From: JANLYC01 sp963750495
GTDB lineage: Bacteria > Actinomycetota > Actinomycetes > Propionibacteriales > Nocardioidaceae
Direction: 5' to 3'
Assembly: GCA_963750495.1 (NCBI GenBank)
Contig: CAVVQV010000002.1
Location: 124,001-188,000, forward strand
DNA: 64,000 nt
Position numbers and translations under genes: made by a program. Of this stretch, positions 60,444-64,000 are shown piece by piece. Each line of letters starts with the position of its first letter. Position 1 is the stretch's first letter. The notes below the pieces were generated by a model. The model saw only the letters and a program-made list of their open reading frames with translations, was not told the origin of the DNA and made no database searches.

Positions 60444-60929
60444 TCAGGAAGCCAGGACCTCGTCGAGAATCGTCTCGGCCTTGTCTTCGTTGGTGTGCTC
60501 AGCCAGCGCCAGCTCGGAGACGAGGATCTGACGAGCCTTCGCCAGCATCCGCTTCTCGCCGGCCGACAGGCCCCGCTCACGCTCGCGGCGCCACAGGTCG
60601 CGGACGACCTCTGCCACCTTCATGACATCGCCGGAGTGCAATTTCTCCAGGTTTGCCTTGTAACGACGTGACCAGTTGGTCGGCTCCTCCGTGTGTTCTG
60701 CGCGCAGAACGTCGAACACGCGCTCAAGACCTTCCTGATCCACGACATCGCGGACGCCCACGAGGTCGAGGTTGCAGGCAGGTACTCGAACGACGAGGTC
60801 GTTCTGGGCGACAATGCGGAGGACGAGATAGAGCTTGTCCTCACCTTTGATCTTGCGGGTCTCAATATCTTCGATGACCGCGGCCCCGTGATTGGGATAA
60901 ACCACCGTCTCGCCGACCGTAAACGTCAT
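60444..60929 (-). CDS. carD: CarD family transcription regulator
   Basis: 161 residues. N-terminal Tudor-like RNA-polymerase-binding domain (TFTVGETVVYPNHGAAVIEDIE), then a helical DNA-binding domain with the conserved Trp in TNWSRRYKANLEKLHSGD and RDLWRRERERGLSAGEKRML. CarD stabilises open complexes at housekeeping and rRNA promoters. Length is standard. AAGGGG precedes the ATG. Confidence 0.97.
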   Translation of the reverse strand: MTFTVGETVVYPNHGAAVIEDIETRKIKGEDKLYLVLRIVAQNDLVVRVPACNLDLVGVRDVVDQEGLERVFDVLRAEHTEEPTNWSRRYKANLEKLHSGDVMKVAEVVRDLWRRERERGLSAGEKRMLAKARQILVSELALAEHTNEDKAETILDEVLAS

Positions 60930-61169
60930 GTGTCAGCTACCCCTTTCCAGGCCTCAAGGATACCACGTTCTCAGGGTCGTCGGAATCGCGTTTTGCCTGT
61001 TCAGAGCGTTATTCAGGGCTTGACAAACCTCTGTTCTCGTGCGTGTCGGCAGTCCGCCGCAATGCCGTCGGGCAAGTTTCGCTACGCTGACCATGCCGTG
61101 CCCGGGACCCGCTCCCGGAGTCGCTGACGGCCCGTGTGATCCAGTTCCGCGCCTAGGAGGACACCAACC

Positions 61170-61784
61170 GTGGAGACCACCTCATTCTCCCCGATCGGCT
61201 CCGTCGTCGGCAGGCTGGCAGCCGTCCGGATGCGTCGCCACAAGGTTCGGCGGCTGGCAACGGTGCTCATCGCGGCGTCACTCGTCGCCATCAGCGGCTG
61301 TGCCGCCAATTTCAGTGCACAGACCCAGGCCATCTACCAGCCCGCCCTGGGCTCTGACGACCGCAGCGGCGACGTCTTCGTCCTCAATGCGCTGGTGCTC
61401 GCTGACGGCGAGGGCAACGGCACCTTGGTCACGACGCTGATCAACCAGACCAGCCCGACAGACTTCCTGACGGGCATGACCGCCAAAATGCTCGGCGGTG
61501 GCGGGGTGGACGTCGGCGCCCTGCCCACGGTGACGTCGACCGTCGCGAACGCACCCAGCACCGGCATCGAGCTGCCCACCCAGGCGGCGGTCAAGCTTCC
61601 CGACGACGGTCTGATCCAGCTGCACGCGGCGGACCTCGCGGCGGGCGGGTACCTCACCCTCTCCCTGACGTTCAAGGAGGCGGCGCCGCTCGACGTCGAC
61701 GTGCCGGTCATCGCTGAGAGCTCGACCTACGACGGGATCACGGTGGGACCGGTCGTCAGCCCGGCGACCACACCCGCCTCCTGA
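61170..61784 (+). CDS. lipoprotein, LpqE-like
   Basis: 204 residues from a GTG preceded by TAGGAGGA. A basic N-terminus and hydrophobic core end in the lipobox LVAISGC with lipidated Cys44; the mature part is a beta-rich domain (QTQAIYQPALGSDDRSGDVFVLNALVLADGEGNGTLVTTLINQT...) with a VVSPATTPAS end. It resembles mycobacterial LpqE-type lipoproteins beside carD. Function unknown; copper-chaperone-like folds have been suggested for relatives. Confidence 0.78.
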   Translation: METTSFSPIGSVVGRLAAVRMRRHKVRRLATVLIAASLVAISGCAANFSAQTQAIYQPALGSDDRSGDVFVLNALVLADGEGNGTLVTTLINQTSPTDFLTGMTAKMLGGGGVDVGALPTVTSTVANAPSTGIELPTQAAVKLPDDGLIQLHAADLAAGGYLTLSLTFKEAAPLDVDVPVIAESSTYDGITVGPVVSPATTPAS

Positions 61785-61843
61785 CGCGCTCCTGACCCGC
61801 CGAACCGGTCGGCTCAGGTACCGCCCCGGGGGGAGCACACGAG

Positions 61844-62539
61844 TCAGACCGAGACGGTCGTCTGGGCGTCGTACTTGTAGCCGAGCCCGCGCACGGTGAC
61901 GAGCAACGTGGGGTTGGCCGGGTCCGGCTCGATCTTGGCGCGCAGGCGTTTGACGTGGACATCGAGCGTCTTGGTGTCGCCCACGTAGTCCGCTCCCCAC
62001 ACCCGGTCGATCAGCTGACCTCGGGTGAGCACCCGGCCTGCGTTGCGCAGGAACATCTCGAGCAGCTCGAACTCCTTGAGCGGCAAGCGGATCTCGTCGC
62101 CCTTCACCGTCACGACGTGACGGTCGACGTCCATGCGGACCGTCCCTGCTTCGATCGTGGCCGGCGCCAGGTCGGGCTCGACCCCCCGGCGGAGCACAGC
62201 CCGGATGCGGGCCACGAGCTCGCGGGGGCTGTAGGGCTTGGTGACGTAGTCGTCCGCGCCGAGCTCGAGTCCGACGACCTTGTCGACCTCGGCGTCCTTG
62301 GCGCTGACCATGATGACCGGCACTGACGAGACCTGACGGATCCGACGACAGACCTCAGTACCGGGGATCCCGGGGATCATCAGGTCGAGGAGCACGATGT
62401 CGGCCCCACCCCGCTCGAACTCCTCCAGTGCGTCCGGGCCAGTGCCCGCCAGGGCGACGTCGAAGCCTTCCTTGCGCAACATGTACGCCAAGGCGTCGCT
62501 GTAGCTCTCTTCGTCCTCTACGACGAGAACACGCGTCAC
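61844..62539 (-). CDS. regX3: two-component response regulator RegX3
   Basis: 231-residue OmpR/PhoB-type regulator: receiver domain with phosphoacceptor Asp52 (LLDLMIPG), Lys in DDYVTKPYSPRELVARI, and a winged helix (LKEFELLEMFLRNAGRVLTRGQLIDRVWG, DTKTLDVHVKRLRAKIE). In mycobacteria RegX3 controls the phosphate-starvation response. GTG 62539 overlaps the senX3 stop by 4 bases. Confidence 0.95.
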   Translation of the reverse strand: MTRVLVVEDEESYSDALAYMLRKEGFDVALAGTGPDALEEFERGGADIVLLDLMIPGIPGTEVCRRIRQVSSVPVIMVSAKDAEVDKVVGLELGADDYVTKPYSPRELVARIRAVLRRGVEPDLAPATIEAGTVRMDVDRHVVTVKGDEIRLPLKEFELLEMFLRNAGRVLTRGQLIDRVWGADYVGDTKTLDVHVKRLRAKIEPDPANPTLLVTVRGLGYKYDAQTTVSV

Positions 62540-63960
62540 GGGGTCTCCTCCGGCTGAGTCGAGCGGGCTGACCGGGCTGACCGGGCTGACCGGGCTGACC
62601 GGGCTGACCGGGCTGACCGGGCTGACCGGGCTGACACCGTGGGTCGGCTCCCAGCTGGCGCTCTGAGTGATGGTGGCTCCGACGATGCCCGGAGACAGTC
62701 GTCGCCGGCGCTCTCGTCGGTGGGCTCGTCGGTGGGCTCGTCGGTGGGCTCGTCGAGCAGCCCTGCACCGCGCGGCCCGTCGGCCTCGCGGCCCCCGGCA
62801 GGCGCGGCATGGCTCACCGGCGTACCGGTGTCGGCGTCCACCCTGGCCGGCAACGTGAGCGTGAACGACGAACCCTCGCCCTCAACGCTCCAGACCTTGA
62901 CCTCACCGCCATGGGTCGCGGCGACGTGCTTGACGATCGACAGCCCCAGCCCGGTGCCGCCGGTCGACCGGGCCCGGGCGGGGTCGACCCGGTAGAAGCG
63001 CTCGAAGATGCGGTCGAGCTCGCCTGCCGGGATGCCGACACCCTGGTCGGTCACCACGATATCGACCATGGACTCGTTGGCCCGGGCGCTCACGGTGACC
63101 TTCGAATGGGTCGGGCTGTAGGCGACGGCGTTCTCGACGAGGTTGCCGAGGGCCACGAGCAGCTGCTCACCGTTGCCGAGAACCTGGAAGCCGTGCTCAC
63201 CGGCGAAAGTGATGTCGACGTGCTTGTCGAGCGCATCGACGCTGACCCGGTCGACCGCGCGCTCGGCCAGTGCGTCGACCGACACCGGCTGGGCCTCGTC
63301 GAGCGGGTCGTCGCCCTGCAACCGCGAAAGCTCGATGATCTGCTGCACAAGGCGGGTGAGCCGGTCGCTCTCGGTGCGCATCCGGGCAGAGAAGCGGAGT
63401 ACGGCGTCCGGATCGTCGGAGGCCTCGCCCACCGCTTCGGCGAGCAGGTTGAGCGCACCGACCGGCGTCTTGAGCTCGTGGCTGACGTTGGCGACGAAGT
63501 CGCGCCGGATCGCCTCGACCCGGCGCTCACGGGTGCGGTCCTCGACCAGGACGAGCACGAGCTTGCTTCCCAACGGCGCAACGCGGGCGGCCACGTGTCG
63601 GGGCACCATCCGACCGCGGCGCAGGGTCAGCGCGTCTTCGCGGATCTGCCCGTCGCGTCGTACCTGACGGACGAGCTCGAGCAGCTCGCTCACGTCGACT
63701 CGTGAACCGCGCACCAGTCCCATCGCGTGTGCGGGGGCCGTCGCCCGAAGGACCTGGTCGTCGGCTCCGACGACGAGGGCGGACGACCGGAGGACAGCCA
63801 GCACAGCCGCAACGCCGGGGGGTACCTGCACCGGCTCGGGCTCCGTCGGAACCGGGACACGGCCCTGGTCGCGCTCGCTCAACCGGAACGCGAGAGCGAC
63901 CCCGGCGCCGAGCAGCGCGCCGATCGCGCCACCGAGCAACGCGGCCGTCGAGGAGTCCAT
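62536..63960 (-). CDS. senX3: sensor histidine kinase SenX3
   Basis: 474 residues. N-terminal membrane helix (about 5-26), a PAS-like domain (about 50-145), H-box FVANVSHELKTPVGALN with His161, N-box NLVENAVAYS and G-boxes DQGVGIPAGE and GGTGLGLSIVKHV. Expected partner RegX3. After the kinase core (about 372) the tail is low-complexity: DEPT repeats (403-415) and an (SAR)n block (about 443-468) coded by perfect DNA tandem repeats. TACCAT (63973-63968) lies 7 bases before the ATG, a leaderless start. Confidence 0.93.
   Translation of the reverse strand: MDSSTAALLGGAIGALLGAGVALAFRLSERDQGRVPVPTEPEPVQVPPGVAAVLAVLRSSALVVGADDQVLRATAPAHAMGLVRGSRVDVSELLELVRQVRRDGQIREDALTLRRGRMVPRHVAARVAPLGSKLVLVLVEDRTRERRVEAIRRDFVANVSHELKTPVGALNLLAEAVGEASDDPDAVLRFSARMRTESDRLTRLVQQIIELSRLQGDDPLDEAQPVSVDALAERAVDRVSVDALDKHVDITFAGEHGFQVLGNGEQLLVALGNLVENAVAYSPTHSKVTVSARANESMVDIVVTDQGVGIPAGELDRIFERFYRVDPARARSTGGTGLGLSIVKHVAATHGGEVKVWSVEGEGSSFTLTLPARVDADTGTPVSHAAPAGGREADGPRGAGLLDEPTDEPTDEPTDESAGDDCLRASSEPPSLRAPAGSRPTVSARSARSARSARSARSARSARSARSTQPEETP
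62564..62635. repeat. 9-bp in-frame tandem repeat in senX3
   Basis: CGGGCTGAC eight times without a mismatch; on the coding strand it encodes repeated Ser-Ala-Arg. Units of 9 keep the frame when copy number changes. Confidence 0.95.
62711..62746. repeat. 12-bp in-frame tandem repeat in senX3
   Basis: CTCGTCGGTGGG three times plus a partial fourth; encodes the Asp-Glu-Pro-Thr repeats of the SenX3 tail. Confidence 0.92.
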
Positions 63961-64000
63961 GCGTCCGATGGTACGCACGACGTAGGCCGGAGACGTGAAT
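63961..64000 (-). promoter_or_regulatory. leaderless-type promoter of senX3
   Basis: TACCAT at 63973-63968 read on the minus strand, 7 bases before ATG 63960; no Shine-Dalgarno. No other gene can be read in the last 40 bases. Confidence 0.5.

Overview
The window is high-GC chromosomal DNA of an actinobacterium, most likely a member of the Nocardioidaceae (Nocardioides-like). Supporting markers are CarD, SenX3/RegX3, a LytR_C protein next to a DUF3263 protein, an EXLDI/ABC cassette, a DUF664 DinB remnant, the order threonine synthase - MoaD-like carrier - cold-shock protein - GroEL, and many TAnnnT-N6/7-(A/G)TG leaderless starts. The family assignment is inferred from gene content and style. 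There is no rRNA operon, prophage, insertion sequence or CRISPR array.

Region by region. 1-5.1 kb: a hydrolase/transport group (CocE-type hydrolase cut by the window edge, P1 peptidase, histone-deacetylase-like amidohydrolase, MFS transporter with an apparent ATC start, haloacid-dehalogenase-like protein). 5.2-10.2 kb: groL under two CIRCE operators, a GNAT acetyltransferase whose 3' end is the groL operator, a cold-shock gene, a CysO-like carrier with an unusual C-terminal tail, and thrC behind a SAM-I riboswitch. 10.2-18.5 kb: otsB and otsA (trehalose), envelope/unknown proteins and two paralogous c-di-GMP-type membrane sensors, one of which stops in its PAS domain. 18.6-28.3 kb: secreted M4 protease, ung, CDF transporter, a peptidoglycan-directed protein, an FdhF/YdeP-type molybdoenzyme and a VOC protein.

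28.3-38.1 kb is the most distinctive part. A tRNA-Thr(TGT) gene has a ~67-bp-period minisatellite against its 3' end, and three copies of a ~44-bp imperfect palindrome lie close by, two of them flanking a monooxygenase/old-yellow-enzyme fusion. The fusion is grouped with an enoyl-CoA hydratase, acyl-CoA dehydrogenase, 2-aminobenzoate/benzoate-type CoA ligase, PaaX-type regulator, SDR and RidA enamine deaminase. The set reads as a CoA-dependent anthranilate degradation module in which RidA would deaminate the enamine intermediate.

38.1-41.4 kb: a split transketolase behind a well-formed SoxR-type promoter, with csbD and soxR divergent. 41.6-48.4 kb: DUF4032 and small proteins, a frameshifted DinB gene, and an EXLDI regulator with its ABC exporter whose promoter is covered by two contiguous 12-bp palindromes. 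48.5-64 kb: rlmB-cysS, two tandem C39-like peptidases (the second without a signal peptide), DUF2207 and zinc-protease membrane proteins, a polytopic molybdoenzyme with an internal twin-arginine motif, convergent ispF/ispD, carD, a lipoprotein, and regX3-senX3 with in-frame tandem repeats at the kinase C-terminus.
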